From: Acidobacteriota bacterium
GTDB lineage: Bacteria > Acidobacteriota > Terriglobia > Terriglobales > Acidobacteriaceae
NCBI GenBank assembly: GCA_021792795.1
Contig: JAJYUB010000025.1
Location: 1-51,403, forward strand
Length of the DNA stretch: 51,403 nt
Direction of reading: 5' to 3'
Part shown: positions 7,648-16,682 of the stretch, piece by piece
How the letters are laid out: each line of letters begins with the position of its first letter
How positions within the stretch are numbered: position 1 is the first letter of the stretch
Made by a program: the position numbers and the translations under genes
The notes under the pieces: generated by a model
The model's database searches: none
Seen by the model: the letters and a program-made list of their open reading frames with translations, nothing else
Told to the model about the DNA's origin: nothing

Positions 7648-8776
7648 CCGCTTGGTAAGTTTCGATCCCGCTCCCGGAGATCGCTTCCGCCCCATCTCCA
7701 CTCCGATCTATCAGACCGCGACGTTTGAGCAGGAATTTGCCGACCAGTTTGGCGAATACGATTATTCCCGCAGCGGAAATCCGACCCGCGCGGTGCTGGA
7801 AAAGCAGATTGCATCGCTGGAAAACGGCACGCACGGCTATTGTTTTTCCAGTGGCATGGCCGCCATCACTACCGCGACCAAGTTGCTGCAGAACGACGAA
7901 GAGATTCTCGCCGACAACGATTTGTATGGTGGCACCTGCCGACTGTTCACCAAAGTGCTCAAGCGCACCGGCATCTCCGCGAAATACGCGGACGCGTGCG
8001 ATCTTGAAAATTTCGAGCGACAGATCACGGCGAAGACAAAATTGATTTACGTGGAGTCGCCAACCAATCCATTGCTGCGTGTAGTGGACTTGCGGAAGCT
8101 GGCTGCAATGGCCCATGCCCATGGTGCGCTGCTCTGCGTGGACAACAGTACCATGTCGCCGTATTTGCAGAACCCGCTTGATCTGGGAGCGGATGTTGTG
8201 CTGCACTCCGGAACAAAATTTCTTGGCGGCCACCATGACGTGACGGCTGGAACCATCGTGGTCAAGGACAAGGCACTTGCCGAACAAATTTATTTTGTGC
8301 AGAACGCAGAGGGCAATGCGCTCGCGCCGTTCGATTGCTATCTTCTGCTGCGCGGTATGAAGACGCTGAAACTGCGCCTCGATTGCCAGCAAAAAAACGC
8401 GCAGGCTATCGCGGAGTATCTTGCCCAACATAAAGCGATCCAGCGCGTCTGTTATCCCGGCCTGAAAAATGATCGCGGATATGAGTTGCAGCGTTCTCAG
8501 GCGCGCGGCGCGGGCGCTGTCTTGAGCTTCACGACCGGTTCCGTCGCGCTCTCAAAAGCCATTGCGGAAAATACCAAGCTGTTTCGCATCACCGTCAGTT
8601 TCGGAAGCGTCAACTCATCGATCAGCGTGCCGGGAAACATGTCGCACGCCAGCGTTCCGGCGGAATTGCTGGCGCAACGCGACCTGCCGAAGGACCTGGT
8701 GCGCATTTCTGTCGGCATCGAGGATGAGGAAGATTTGCTCGCCGATCTTGACCGCGCCATCCTGTCCTATCGGTGA
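7634..8776 (+). CDS. Second trans-sulfuration PLP enzyme (cystathionine lyase/synthase type)
   Basis: The 380-residue product is a paralogue of the preceding enzyme. It shows STPIYQTATFEQ, YDYSRSGNPTR (about 42-52), FSSGMAAITT, DLYGGT with Tyr98, CVDNSTMSPY with Asp170, and the PLP lysine in HSGTKFLGGHHD (Lys195). LVRISVGIED ends the fold. A tandem pair of this family fits cystathionine gamma-synthase plus beta-lyase (cysteine to homocysteine) or gamma-lyase in the reverse direction; which is which is not decided here. The ATG at 7634 lies inside the end of the previous gene with GAGG 8 bases upstream, implying translational coupling. Upstream in-frame extension to 7487 would overlap the first gene and is rejected. 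Confidence 0.9.
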   Translation: MKLASRLVSFDPAPGDRFRPISTPIYQTATFEQEFADQFGEYDYSRSGNPTRAVLEKQIASLENGTHGYCFSSGMAAITTATKLLQNDEEILADNDLYGGTCRLFTKVLKRTGISAKYADACDLENFERQITAKTKLIYVESPTNPLLRVVDLRKLAAMAHAHGALLCVDNSTMSPYLQNPLDLGADVVLHSGTKFLGGHHDVTAGTIVVKDKALAEQIYFVQNAEGNALAPFDCYLLLRGMKTLKLRLDCQQKNAQAIAEYLAQHKAIQRVCYPGLKNDRGYELQRSQARGAGAVLSFTTGSVALSKAIAENTKLFRITVSFGSVNSSISVPGNMSHASVPAELLAQRDLPKDLVRISVGIEDEEDLLADLDRAILSYR

Positions 8777-8819
8777 GGTTCGTGGCCCGGGCTGACCGTA
8801 AACCGCATACCGCCGCGGG

Positions 8820-9314
8820 TCATTTGCTCCCGCGATCGCTCTCGAACATGGCCATCGCTTCAATTTCAATCAGCAGGTCCGGGCGGCACAGGATCGCCTG
8901 AATCCCGGTCGAGGCTGGCAGCGGGTCGAGTCCGCGTTCCTTGAAGAACTGCGTGCGCACTTGGTTGAATTCGTCGTAGTCGCGCTCAATGTCGCGCAGA
9001 TAGCAGGTCGTCCGGACAACATCCTTCCAGGTGGCGCCTTCCGCGGCCAGCAGGCCGGTAATGTTATGCAGCGTCCTTGCCATTTGTGCGCGAAAGTCCC
9101 CTACGTGGACGGTTTTTCCATGTTCGTCGATGCTGGCGGTGCCAGAGATCATCAGAATGGTGACGCCTTTAATGTCCAGCCGCAGTCCACGCGAGAACGA
9201 CGACGGTTTCGCGTATTCGTAGGCCTCGTTCAGCACCCGCGGTTCGGTGATGGCTTTTTTGCAGACCGGAGTATGGGTTTCGGTAGAGGCAACGATCGTT
9301 TCTGTTGGAGACAT
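8820..9314 (-). CDS. Rid (YjgF/YER057c/UK114) family protein without the catalytic Arg
   Basis: The 164-residue product has a Rid-family core from about residue 45 on: LMISGTASIDEHG, FRAQMARTLHNI, a middle VVRTTCYLRDI and the end segment LPASTGIQAI to IEIEAMAMF. RidA proteins hydrolyse reactive enamine/imine intermediates such as 2-aminoacrylate, made by PLP enzymes that eliminate from Ser or Cys. The arginine essential for that reaction, in the 'PAR' motif, is Ser135 here ('PAS'), so a different substrate or role is likely. The protein has about 40 extra N-terminal residues. It is convergent with the PLP enzymes at 6445-8776, which is suggestive but not proof of a link. Confidence 0.8.
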   Translation of the reverse strand: MSPTETIVASTETHTPVCKKAITEPRVLNEAYEYAKPSSFSRGLRLDIKGVTILMISGTASIDEHGKTVHVGDFRAQMARTLHNITGLLAAEGATWKDVVRTTCYLRDIERDYDEFNQVRTQFFKERGLDPLPASTGIQAILCRPDLLIEIEAMAMFESDRGSK

Positions 9315-9427
9315 GAAGTACCACCTTCTTCGATTTTAATTCCAGAGTTCATCGGCGGCCGTAAGGCCATCGATGGAGTTTTCTTCTACCTGACGCAGCG
9401 AGTGGACGGCACCCGCTGCCTTGTTGC

Positions 9428-10156
9428 TTATGCGGCGCGGATACGATACCCGTCCGGATCTTTGCCGCGAACGCGCCGCCACCATACCTGGAATGTGGGT
9501 ACGTTGACGGTGACGATAAACAGTTTCCGCAATCTGCCGGATGGGCACTCAAGTGGCCGCACGCCGTGCCAGGAGTGTTCCGTGCGCTGAAAAAACAGGC
9601 TCTCATTGCCGCGCGGCACCAGAGCAGCGGCGACTTTCAAATCGTCGAACGCCGGAGCAGAATGCGGCTTGAAGCGGCCTTCGTCGTCCATTATCAGGAT
9701 CTGCCCCCCCCAGCTCGTTTCCCAATCCTCTTCCGTGTTGAAGTAAAAGATGTGTGTTGCCAGCTTGCGCCGGGCATCGCAGTGGGGAGAAACCGAACAC
9801 CCCTGCCAGGCGTAATACCACTCCATCGTGAGGATGAATTTTTGCGGTCCCAGCATCCTGCGCAGCAAGGACTGATAGGCGTCTCCCTCCAGCTCCGCGA
9901 CGAATTCCCGCCACGGTTCCGGCAACTCGATGCCCGGTCTGTAATGCAGAATGTAGCGATCGTGCGGGGCTTGCCCGTATCCTCGTTTGACGCCAACCTT
10001 GCGATCGAACTTTTCCACGTCCGGCATGGTGTTGCGAAGGCGCTCAAAACCCTCGTCCGTCAGCGCCCCCGGAATGCTGATCCACGGATAGGGGTGCCGC
10101 GCACGAAAAGCTTCCGGGGAAAGGGCCTCGATATGCCCTGCGTCGAGATATGTCAT
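9428..10156 (-). CDS. 2-oxoglutarate/Fe(II)-dependent oxygenase
   Basis: The 242-residue product has the jelly-roll oxygenase signature. The iron ligands are an H-x-D pair in SPHCDARRK (about His125, Asp127) and a distal His in TEHSWHGVRP. An Arg (about Arg208, in CPSGRLRK) would bind 2-oxoglutarate. The motif THIFYFNTEEDW...WGGQ is typical of prolyl-hydroxylase-like members that act on proteins or small molecules; the substrate is unknown. The ATG at 10156 has GGAGG 6 bases upstream and is preferred over a TTG at 10162. A perfect CRP-type dyad lies about 60 bases upstream, placing the gene in the same putative regulon as the NO/low-oxygen genes. Oxygen- and iron-dependent, it could also serve as an oxygen-linked modifier. 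Confidence 0.85.
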   Translation of the reverse strand: MTYLDAGHIEALSPEAFRARHPYPWISIPGALTDEGFERLRNTMPDVEKFDRKVGVKRGYGQAPHDRYILHYRPGIELPEPWREFVAELEGDAYQSLLRRMLGPQKFILTMEWYYAWQGCSVSPHCDARRKLATHIFYFNTEEDWETSWGGQILIMDDEGRFKPHSAPAFDDLKVAAALVPRGNESLFFQRTEHSWHGVRPLECPSGRLRKLFIVTVNVPTFQVWWRRVRGKDPDGYRIRAA

Positions 10157-10187
10157 GCCCAACCTCCGAAGACAGCCACTCAGGAAT

Positions 10188-10230
10188 ACGGTCTCATCCC
10201 TGGGAGCATTCCTCTGTGACGCACATCACA
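10188..10230 (-). promoter_or_regulatory. CRP/HcpR-type box and -10 upstream of the 2OG oxygenase
   Basis: TGTGACGCACATCACA at 10215-10230 is a perfect TGTGA-N6-TCACA dyad. Read on the minus strand, GACCGT at 10193-10188 is centred exactly 32 bp from the dyad centre. This is the class II spacing seen at the three related promoters, though the hexamer itself is a poor -10. The transcription start would fall near 10181, 25 bases before the ATG. Confidence 0.65.
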
Positions 10231-10306
10231 TTACTGTGGCATGACAATTCCGCGCACTGGCGAGTGTCCTGGAGGCACATCGATAAGCTCTGAGATTCAA
10301 TTGGAC

Positions 10307-11053
10307 CTAGCGCCGGGCTGCGCTTGCTGGCGAGACTTTGGAATGCGGATCTGTCTGTGCGCGGAGCGCCTGCAGGTCCAGGATCACGACGCGATGGCCA
10401 TGAATGGCCACGACTTCCTGCTGCACCAGCTTCTGCAGGCTGCGTGTGACCACCTCGCGCACGGAACCAAGCCGGGATGCGAGCTGCAGGTGCGACAGCG
10501 GCATGGAAAAGGAGACGCCATCCTGCAGCTTCGGATTTTTTCGGCGGGCTTCCTCCAGCAGCAGCGTCGCCAACCGCTGGGTCACATCTTTCAACGAGAG
10601 TTGCTCGGCCAGGGACGCGACCGCGCGCAGTTTCTTTGCTAGAATCGCCAGCGCGGCGAGGGCCGCCTCTGGATGCTGCAGCAGGAAACTGCGGACATCT
10701 TCTTTCGCCAGAAACAACAACTCTGAATCTTCTTCCGCCATGGTGGTGGAAGGATAGGCCCCGCCGTCGAAAACGGACACCTCGGCGAGCATGCCGCCCA
10801 CGCCCTCCACATGGATCGTCTGCTCGCGTCCATCGATGTTTTCACGGAAGGCGCGCACGGAGCCGGAGAGCACCATATACATCCCCTCCGCCGGTTGGTT
10901 GGCGGTAAACAGTACCTGGCCGCGTGAAAGCTTGCGTTCCCGGCCTTGCGCCGCCAGTTCTGCCAATGCCTTCGCAGGAAGGTCTTCAAACCAGGCGGAC
11001 TTGGCCAGAACATCCATGCGGCGCTGGAGGGGCATGACGCAATGTTGCCGCAT
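10307..11053 (-). CDS. Crp/Fnr-family transcription regulator
   Basis: The 248-residue product has an N-terminal cyclic-nucleotide-binding-type beta barrel (about 10-125), a dimerisation helix (about 128-155) and a C-terminal winged helix. The barrel contains LSRGQVLFTANQPAEGMYMV and a glycine-rich turn. The recognition helix, in LASRLGSVREVVTRSLQKL, has the R-E-x3-R spacing that reads TGTGA in E. coli CRP. No N-terminal Cys cluster is present, so it is not FNR-like; heme or small-molecule sensing as in DNR/HcpR is possible but unproven. The ATG at 11053 is chosen for its GGAG 5 bases upstream. It is divergent from ric, with a CRP-type dyad between them, so it may control itself and ric. Confidence 0.9.
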   Translation of the reverse strand: MRQHCVMPLQRRMDVLAKSAWFEDLPAKALAELAAQGRERKLSRGQVLFTANQPAEGMYMVLSGSVRAFRENIDGREQTIHVEGVGGMLAEVSVFDGGAYPSTTMAEEDSELLFLAKEDVRSFLLQHPEAALAALAILAKKLRAVASLAEQLSLKDVTQRLATLLLEEARRKNPKLQDGVSFSMPLSHLQLASRLGSVREVVTRSLQKLVQQEVVAIHGHRVVILDLQALRAQTDPHSKVSPASAARR

Positions 11054-11112
11054 GTATCTCCAGTTTGGCAATCGGCGGTTGCATTCCGGCAGAAAGTCAT
11101 GTGCGACAGCCG

Positions 11113-11155
11113 GGTGATTTAAGTCACTGAGTTGGGCACGCCCGGTCACTACTGT
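11113..11155 (+). promoter_or_regulatory. CRP/HcpR-type box and -10 upstream of ric
   Basis: GGTGATTTAAGTCACT (11113-11128) is a GTGA-N6-TCAC dyad. TACTGT at 11150-11155 is a -10-like hexamer centred 32 bp from the dyad centre, putting the dyad near -41.5 as in class II CRP/FNR activation. The leader before the ric ATG would be about 14 bases. The dyad also lies 60 bases before the divergent regulator gene. Confidence 0.65.
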
Positions 11156-11175
11156 CGGAACTGGGAGATGCAATC

Positions 11176-11889
11176 ATGATCATCACAACGGAAACACAAG
11201 TTTGCGACATTGCCGTCGAATATCCAACCGCCATCCCGGTGCTGGAGCGTTTCGGCATCGATTTTTGCTGCGGTGGAAAGCATACATTGGCGGAAGCCTG
11301 CACGCAGCGGGATGTAGACGTTGTTCCCGTGCTGGAGGAACTGGAGCGTCAGCAACGGAAAACGGGTGCCCCCGAGGCACACTGGCAGAAAGCCCCATTG
11401 AAAGAGCTGGCCGACTACATCGTCAGCAGGCATCATGTCTTTACGCGGGAGCAGATCCAGTTGATTGCCGGCCTGATGACGAAGGTAGAGGCGCGCCATG
11501 GGGCCGATCATACGGTAGTCCCGCAGATCGGCAAGGTCTTTGCCGTGGTCAGCGCCGAGTTGGCGCACCACTTTATTTGCGAAGAAACCATCCTGTTCCC
11601 GTATATAGGCAAGTTGGGTGGTGGTCAGCAAGCGGCCTTACCACCCATGTTCGGCAGCGTGGAGCAGCCCATCGCGCGCATGATGGCGGACCACGACCAG
11701 GCCGGCGCGGAGCTGCGAGAACTGCGCGGTCTGACCGGCAATTACACGCCGCCAACCGCCGCCTGCCCCACCTGGCGCGCCCTCTATCGCGCCCTCGAAG
11801 ACCTGGAACAGGACCTGCACCAGCACATTCATCTGGAGAACAACATCCTGTTCCCGCGCGCTTTGGCGCAAGCGAAGGGGACGGCGTGA
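11176..11889 (+). CDS. ric: Iron-sulfur cluster repair di-iron protein
   Basis: The 237-residue product matches RIC/ScdA/YtfE. The N-terminal ScdA_N domain carries the hallmark DFCCGGKHTLAEAC (Cys31, Cys32). The C-terminal hemerythrin-like helical bundle provides the di-iron ligands: H and E in SRHHVFTRE, HHFICEE and HDQAGAE, and H in HQHIHLENNILFP. RIC proteins repair Fe-S clusters damaged by NO and oxidants and release NO-linked iron. The gene heads a run with the NnrS-like and NO reductase genes: its TGA overlaps the next GTG start by 4 bases. A CRP-type box at 11113 suggests induction by NO or low oxygen. Confidence 0.95.
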   Translation: MIITTETQVCDIAVEYPTAIPVLERFGIDFCCGGKHTLAEACTQRDVDVVPVLEELERQQRKTGAPEAHWQKAPLKELADYIVSRHHVFTREQIQLIAGLMTKVEARHGADHTVVPQIGKVFAVVSAELAHHFICEETILFPYIGKLGGGQQAALPPMFGSVEQPIARMMADHDQAGAELRELRGLTGNYTPPTAACPTWRALYRALEDLEQDLHQHIHLENNILFPRALAQAKGTA

Positions 11890-13196
11890 GTGCGCCGCTT
11901 CCTTCGCCGGAGCAACCGGGGAATATGGCGCGGGTATCGATGGAACGGCACAGCCAGCGGCTGGTGACCGCCTTTATTGCCAGCGGGATGCTGTTCATGT
12001 TGCTGCCGGGGACGTTTCTGGGGGTATGGAACCTGATCGGCATCTCCCAGCAACGCACGCTCAACAGCCTGTCCGCGGCATGGTTGCAGGCGCACGGGCA
12101 GGCACAAATCTATGGTTGGGTCGGCTCGTTCATTCTGGGGATTGGATTCTATTCCCTGACCAAGATGCAGAGCACCCTGAGCTTTCCGGTGTGCGCGGCA
12201 TGGACTTCATGGACGCTGTGGACGCTGGGGATTGCGATGCGCTGGACCGGCGGCGTTACAGGCTGGCAATGGAGAATCCTGCTGCCGCTTTCCGGCGTGC
12301 TGCAACTGATTGCCTGCCTGCTGTTCTATCGCTCGGTGCGGCGGCATCGTCCCGCGGACCCGGCGCACCATCCGCCGCGGCGGGAAGCCTGGATGGTGAT
12401 TGTGATCGCGGCAACCATCGCGTTTCTGGTTGCAGTGACGGTGAATTTTTTCGCCATGACGCATCTGGCGCTCTATGGAACATCGCCCGCACTGCCGCAT
12501 GTTTTCGATCAGCAGCTCGTGGTATTGGCAGTCTGGGGCGTGCTGGTGCCGACCATCTGGGGATTCAATGCGCGCTGGCTGCCGGTATTTGCCGGATTCA
12601 AGAAGCCCGACGGCATTCGTCTGCTGGTGGCGTATGGACTCATCGTTGCCAGTGTGGTTGCGGTCTTCCTGCAATGGCTGCCCATTGCTGCCGTCCTATT
12701 TCTGTTGGCGGCTTTATTGGCGATCGATGCGCTGCACGTGTGGCAGCCAGCCGTCCAGCCTGCCAAGCTCTTGCATGTCCACAAAACATTTCCGTTTTTT
12801 ATCCGCGTCGCGTATGTCTGGCTGGTGGTGTCGTGCGCATTGGATGCCCTCGCAGTTCGCAACGACCATGCTGGGGGTATCTGGGGAGCCAGCCGCCACG
12901 CGCTCACCGTAGGCTTCATCGCGGGCATGGTCTTCGCCATCGGCCAGCGAGTTCTGCCTGCCTTCTGCGGTATGCGAATACTTTGGAGTACGCGGCTGAT
13001 GTTCTGGTCGCTGTTGTTGTTGCATGTCGGTTGTGCGCTGCGCGTCACACTGGAGCCGCTGGCATATGAGAGCTATTGGATGTTTGCATGGAAGCTGTTG
13101 CCGTACTCCGCATTCGTCGAATTGACCGCGGTTGTCCTGTTCGCCATAAATATCATCGGCACGCTGTTGCATCCACCCGCCCATCTTCGCCCTTAA
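11886..13196 (+). CDS. NnrS-like polytopic heme-protein family membrane protein
   Basis: The 436-residue product has about twelve hydrophobic segments. It contains HGQAQIYGWVGSFILGIGF near residue 60 and SRHALTVGFIAGMVFAIGQR near residue 340, which resemble the histidine-containing helices of NnrS. NnrS is a heme- and copper-binding membrane protein linked to NO tolerance; its chemistry is not fully known. It is flanked by ric and NO reductase, which supports this identity. The GTG at 11886 overlaps the ric stop (GTGA) and has AAGGGG 5 bases upstream; an ATG at 11925 is the alternative. A distant cytochrome-oxidase-subunit-I-like relationship is also possible for this fold. Confidence 0.75.
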   Translation: MSAPLPSPEQPGNMARVSMERHSQRLVTAFIASGMLFMLLPGTFLGVWNLIGISQQRTLNSLSAAWLQAHGQAQIYGWVGSFILGIGFYSLTKMQSTLSFPVCAAWTSWTLWTLGIAMRWTGGVTGWQWRILLPLSGVLQLIACLLFYRSVRRHRPADPAHHPPRREAWMVIVIAATIAFLVAVTVNFFAMTHLALYGTSPALPHVFDQQLVVLAVWGVLVPTIWGFNARWLPVFAGFKKPDGIRLLVAYGLIVASVVAVFLQWLPIAAVLFLLAALLAIDALHVWQPAVQPAKLLHVHKTFPFFIRVAYVWLVVSCALDALAVRNDHAGGIWGASRHALTVGFIAGMVFAIGQRVLPAFCGMRILWSTRLMFWSLLLLHVGCALRVTLEPLAYESYWMFAWKLLPYSAFVELTAVVLFAINIIGTLLHPPAHLRP

Positions 13197-13228
13197 ATTC
13201 ATTCTCCATTGCCCACACGAGGTGCTGC

Positions 13229-15520
13229 TTGAACTCCTATAAACGTCTTTGGATTGCATTGTCCATTGTTGTCTTTGGCTCTTTCATCATCCTTGGCGCC
13301 GTGGGGCGCCACATTATCAGCCATGCGCCGCCGATTCCCAACCAGGTGGTCACCACCGACGGAAAGGCGCTGTTTACAGGGACCGACATCACCGATGGCC
13401 AGGGAGTCTGGCAGTCGATCGGCGGCCAGGAGATTGGCACGGTCTGGGGCCACGGTGCGTATGTCGCGCCCGACTGGACGGCCGACTGGCTGCATCGCGA
13501 ATCTATTTTCACGCTGGACACCTGGGCGCGCCAGCAGGGAGCGGTTTCCTACGCGACGCTTTCCGATGAGCAAAAGGCCGCGCTCGATGCCCGGCTGCGC
13601 GATTCGCTGCGGCGCAACACCTACGATCCAGCGACGGGCAACATCGTCATCCTGCCGGTACGCGCGGAGGCGTTCGAATCGCTGGAAAGGTATTACTCCA
13701 ACATCTTTGGCAATGGTCGCGACAACTACGCCATTCCGCGCGACACCCTGAGCGATCCGGTGAAGCAACGGCAAATGGCGGCATTCTTTTGGTGGACATC
13801 CTGGGCGGCGGCCACCGACCGACCCGGTGAGGACGTGACCTATACCAACAACTGGCCGCATGAGCCGCTGGTAGGCAATCAGCCGACGCCGGGGGCCATC
13901 GTGTGGAGCGTCCTCAGCTTCGTTTTCCTGCTGGCCGCTGTGGGTGCGATGGTCTGGTATTTCGCGGCCCGCGAGGTGGATCCGATCCGTGACCTGCCGC
14001 CGTCGCACGATCCCTTGCTCGGACTGCATCCGACGCCGTCGCAACGCGCCACCATGAAGTATTTTTTTGTTGCGGCGGCCATGGCGCTGGTGCAGATCGC
14101 CTGCGGAATCATCACCGCGCACTATGGCGTCGAGGGGTCTCATTTCTATGGCATTCCGCTGGCCAAGTGGTTCCCTTACGCTGTATCGCGCACCTGGCAC
14201 CTGCAACTGGGCATCTTCTGGATTGCAACCTCATGGCTTGCGACGGGATTGTATGTCGCTCCCGCAGTCAGCGGTCATGAACCCAAAGGGCAGCGGCTGG
14301 CCGTGAATCTCCTGTTTGGTGCATTGGTGCTGGTCGTCGCCGGCTCGCTGGCAGGGGAATGGATGGGGATTGAGCAGAAGCTGGGCAACCTGTGGTTCTG
14401 GTTCGGCAGCCAGGGATACGAGTATGTGGACCTGGGACGGTTCTGGCAGATTCTTCTGTTTGTTGGGCTGGTCTTCTGGCTGTGGCTGATGTGGCGAGCA
14501 TTGCGGCCTGCGCTGGCTGTTCCATCGGAAGGCCGGCACTTGTTGGTGCTGTTTCTCATCAGCAGTATCGCCATTCCGCTTTTCTATGGCGCGGGACTGA
14601 TGTACGGACAACGCAGCAACCTGGTCACTGCGGAGTATTGGCGCTGGTGGGTGGTGCATCTGTGGGTGGAAGGGTTCTTTGAGGTCTTCGCCACAGTGGT
14701 GATAGCGTTCCTGTTTACCCGACTGAATCTGCTCCGAGTGCAAACAGCGACAAGAGCAGTGCTGTTCTCAACGATCATCTTTTTGTCCGGTGGCATCGTT
14801 GGCACCTTTCACCATTTGTACTTCAGCGGGACGGGCGCGGCAGTCATCGCGCTTGGCTCTGTGTTCAGCGCATTGGAAGTAGTGCCGCTGGTGCTGATCG
14901 GATTTGAGGCATGGGACAACATCCGTCTTGGGCAGCAACGCTCGAAAGCGGTGTGGATCGCCGCCTACAAGTGGCCCATCTGGTTCTTCGTTGCCGTCGC
15001 CTTCTGGAACTTTGTGGGAGCTGGACTGTTTGGATTTTTGATCAATCCGCCGGTCGCGCTCTACTACATGCAAGGCCTCAACACGACTGCTGTTCATGGC
15101 CATACCGCGTTGTTTGGCGTGTACGGAATGCTTGGCCTGGGGCTGATGTTGTTTTGCCTGCGCGCGCTGCGCCCCGGCAGAGCATGGAAGGACCGACCGC
15201 TGGCCATCTCCTTCTGGTCGATCAACATAGGCCTTTCACTGATGGTCCTGCTAAGTTTGCTGCCCATTGGCATTCTGCAAGCATGGGCCTCGGTGCAATA
15301 CGGGACTTGGTATGCGCGCTCGTCCCAGTTTCTACAGACTGGCCTGATGAACGATCTGCGCTGGATGCGGATTCCGGGCGATACATTGTTCGCCTTCGGA
15401 ATGGTCGTCTTCTGTTGGTTCCTGCTGGGTCTGGTGACGGGCCACTCCTTTGCGGACAAAGGATTTGTGGACGAAGGGAGTTGGGAGGTCACAGCCGAGC
15501 AAGCTACCGCGGATAAATAG
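13229..15520 (+). CDS. norZ: Quinol-dependent nitric oxide reductase, single subunit
   Basis: The 763-residue product has the qNOR layout: one N-terminal membrane helix, a large periplasmic domain resembling cytochrome c/NorC without heme (containing [21 protein letters not shown]), then a NorB-like twelve-helix core. Metal-ligand motifs include the His of [43 protein letters not shown] and [14 protein letters not shown]. The enzyme reduces two NO to N2O with quinol electrons at the inner membrane. The start is taken as TTG at 13229 with ACGAGGTG upstream, giving the usual family length; an in-frame start at 13076 would overlap the preceding gene by 120 bases. Without nir or nos genes nearby, a detoxifying role is more likely than full denitrification. 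Confidence 0.93.
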   Translation: MNSYKRLWIALSIVVFGSFIILGAVGRHIISHAPPIPNQVVTTDGKALFTGTDITDGQGVWQSIGGQEIGTVWGHGAYVAPDWTADWLHRESIFTLDTWARQQGAVSYATLSDEQKAALDARLRDSLRRNTYDPATGNIVILPVRAEAFESLERYYSNIFGNGRDNYAIPRDTLSDPVKQRQMAAFFWWTSWAAATDRPGEDVTYTNNWPHEPLVGNQPTPGAIVWSVLSFVFLLAAVGAMVWYFAAREVDPIRDLPPSHDPLLGLHPTPSQRATMKYFFVAAAMALVQIACGIITAHYGVEGSHFYGIPLAKWFPYAVSRTWHLQLGIFWIATSWLATGLYVAPAVSGHEPKGQRLAVNLLFGALVLVVAGSLAGEWMGIEQKLGNLWFWFGSQGYEYVDLGRFWQILLFVGLVFWLWLMWRALRPALAVPSEGRHLLVLFLISSIAIPLFYGAGLMYGQRSNLVTAEYWRWWVVHLWVEGFFEVFATVVIAFLFTRLNLLRVQTATRAVLFSTIIFLSGGIVGTFHHLYFSGTGAAVIALGSVFSALEVVPLVLIGFEAWDNIRLGQQRSKAVWIAAYKWPIWFFVAVAFWNFVGAGLFGFLINPPVALYYMQGLNTTAVHGHTALFGVYGMLGLGLMLFCLRALRPGRAWKDRPLAISFWSINIGLSLMVLLSLLPIGILQAWASVQYGTWYARSSQFLQTGLMNDLRWMRIPGDTLFAFGMVVFCWFLLGLVTGHSFADKGFVDEGSWEVTAEQATADK

Positions 15521-15529
15521 GACAGGCCG

Positions 15530-15558
15530 TTCTTAAAGAAGGCAAAAGACGGTATGCT
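15530..15558 (+). promoter_or_regulatory. Possible sigma-70 promoter of cysK
   Basis: TTCTTA (15530-15535), 17 bases, TATGCT (15553-15558) gives correct spacing with a weak -35. The start point would be about 30 bases before the ATG at 15592, and GAAAGGA lies just before the start codon. It would give cysK-cysE a promoter separate from the NO operon. Confidence 0.35.
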
Positions 15559-15591
15559 TTCGGTATCTGGGATTTTAGAAAGGACCTACCC

Positions 15592-16563
15592 ATGAATATT
15601 GCCGCAAGCGTAACGGACCTGATTGGACGGACTCCACTGGTGGAGTTGCATCGCGTGACGAAGGGTTGCCAGGCGAGGGTCGTGGCCAAGCTGGAAAGTG
15701 CGAACCCGTTGAGCAGCGTCAAAGACCGCATCGGCATGGCCATGATTGAGGCGGCCGAGCGCGAAGGCAAGATCAAGCCGGGCAAAACAGTGCTGATTGA
15801 GCCGACCAGCGGCAACACTGGCATTGCGCTGGCTTTTGTGGCTGCGGTGAAGGGCTACGACATTATTCTGACCATGCCGGAAACGATGAGCCTCGAGCGC
15901 CGCATCCTATTGCTGGCCTTTGGGGCCAAAATTGTGCTGACACCTGGACCCAATGGCGTCAAGGGATCGATTGCCAAGGCAGAGGAGCTGTTGCGTGAGA
16001 CGCCAAATGGCTACATGTTGCAGCAGTTCAACAACCCGGCCAACCCGAAGATTCACCTGGACACCACTGGGCCGGAAATCTGGAACGATACCGACGGCAT
16101 GGCGGACATTCTGGTGTCGGGCATTGGTACCGGCGGCACGCTGACCGGAGTGAGCGAATACATCAAGGCCAGAAAGCCCGGTTTTTGGTCGGTTGCAGTA
16201 GAACCCGCGGACAGCGCCGTGCTCTCCGGAGGCAAACCGGGGCCGCACAAGATTCAGGGGCTCGGCGCCGGGTTCGTACCCAAGATCCTGAAGACGGAGT
16301 TGATCGACGAGATCGTCGCTGTGACGAATGACGACGCCATCGCCATGGCGCGGCGGCTGCCGAAAGAGGAGGGCCTGCTGGTCGGCATTTCTTCAGGAGC
16401 GGCGGTCCATGCCGCGCTACAGTTGGCGCGCAACCCAAAGCATGCTGGCAAACTGATCGTCGTGATCATTCCCAGCGCCGGCGAGCGGTATCTCTCAACT
16501 GTCTTGTTCGATGAGTTGCGCAAAGAGGCCATGGAGACGAAGACGTCCGCCGTGACGGTATGA
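15592..16563 (+). CDS. cysK: Cysteine synthase (O-acetylserine sulfhydrylase)
   Basis: The 323-residue product is a typical fold-type II PLP enzyme. [12 protein letters not shown] carries the PLP lysine (Lys44), [10 protein letters not shown] (71-80) is the substrate loop, [10 protein letters not shown] binds phosphate, and [10 protein letters not shown] lies near the C-terminus. It makes cysteine from O-acetylserine and sulfide. The neighbouring cysE supplies O-acetylserine, and the two may form the cysteine synthase complex. The gene lies between NO-defence genes, where cysteine supply for Fe-S rebuilding would make sense. Its stop codon sits inside the left arm of a palindromic element that separates it from cysE. 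Confidence 0.96.
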   Translation: MNIAASVTDLIGRTPLVELHRVTKGCQARVVAKLESANPLSSVKDRIGMAMIEAAEREGKIKPGKTVLIEPTSGNTGIALAFVAAVKGYDIILTMPETMSLERRILLLAFGAKIVLTPGPNGVKGSIAKAEELLRETPNGYMLQQFNNPANPKIHLDTTGPEIWNDTDGMADILVSGIGTGGTLTGVSEYIKARKPGFWSVAVEPADSAVLSGGKPGPHKIQGLGAGFVPKILKTELIDEIVAVTNDDAIAMARRLPKEEGLLVGISSGAAVHAALQLARNPKHAGKLIVVIIPSAGERYLSTVLFDELRKEAMETKTSAVTV

Positions 16564-16682
16564 AGCGGTCTCATAAGCCTGAAGTAGATCGTTATAAGAG
16601 ACCCGCCTACTTAGCGGGGCTGTCTCCGCAGCGACCCGAACCGGCTCGCCGCGGCGAGCATAGATGAGACCGCTTCTATGAA
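16559..16682. repeat. 115-bp palindromic element between cysK and cysE, MITE-like or structured RNA
   Basis: Perfect 13-bp inverted repeats, GAAGCGGTCTCAT (16562-16574) and ATGAGACCGCTTC (16664-16676), enclose two further hairpins. One is CCCGC/GCGGG at 16602-16618, extended by GAGA/TCTC at 16598-16601 and 16623-16626. The other is the 16-bp palindrome GCTCGCCGCGGCGAGC at 16644-16659. The element is bordered by direct repeats TATGAA at 16559-16564 and 16677-16682. Removing it together with one copy would restore a cysK/cysE ATGA stop-start overlap, as expected if a small element inserted there with target duplication. The right arm also covers the only purine-rich stretch before the cysE ATG. 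Confidence 0.7.

Noticed and set aside
12026-13069. Long same-strand open frame inside the NnrS-like gene
   Set aside because: It is a frame shift of the membrane protein, lacking hydrophobic helices of its own.
15554-15595. Short frame before cysK that could be a leader peptide
   Set aside because: It has no Cys or Met enrichment and its ATG overlaps the proposed -10 element.
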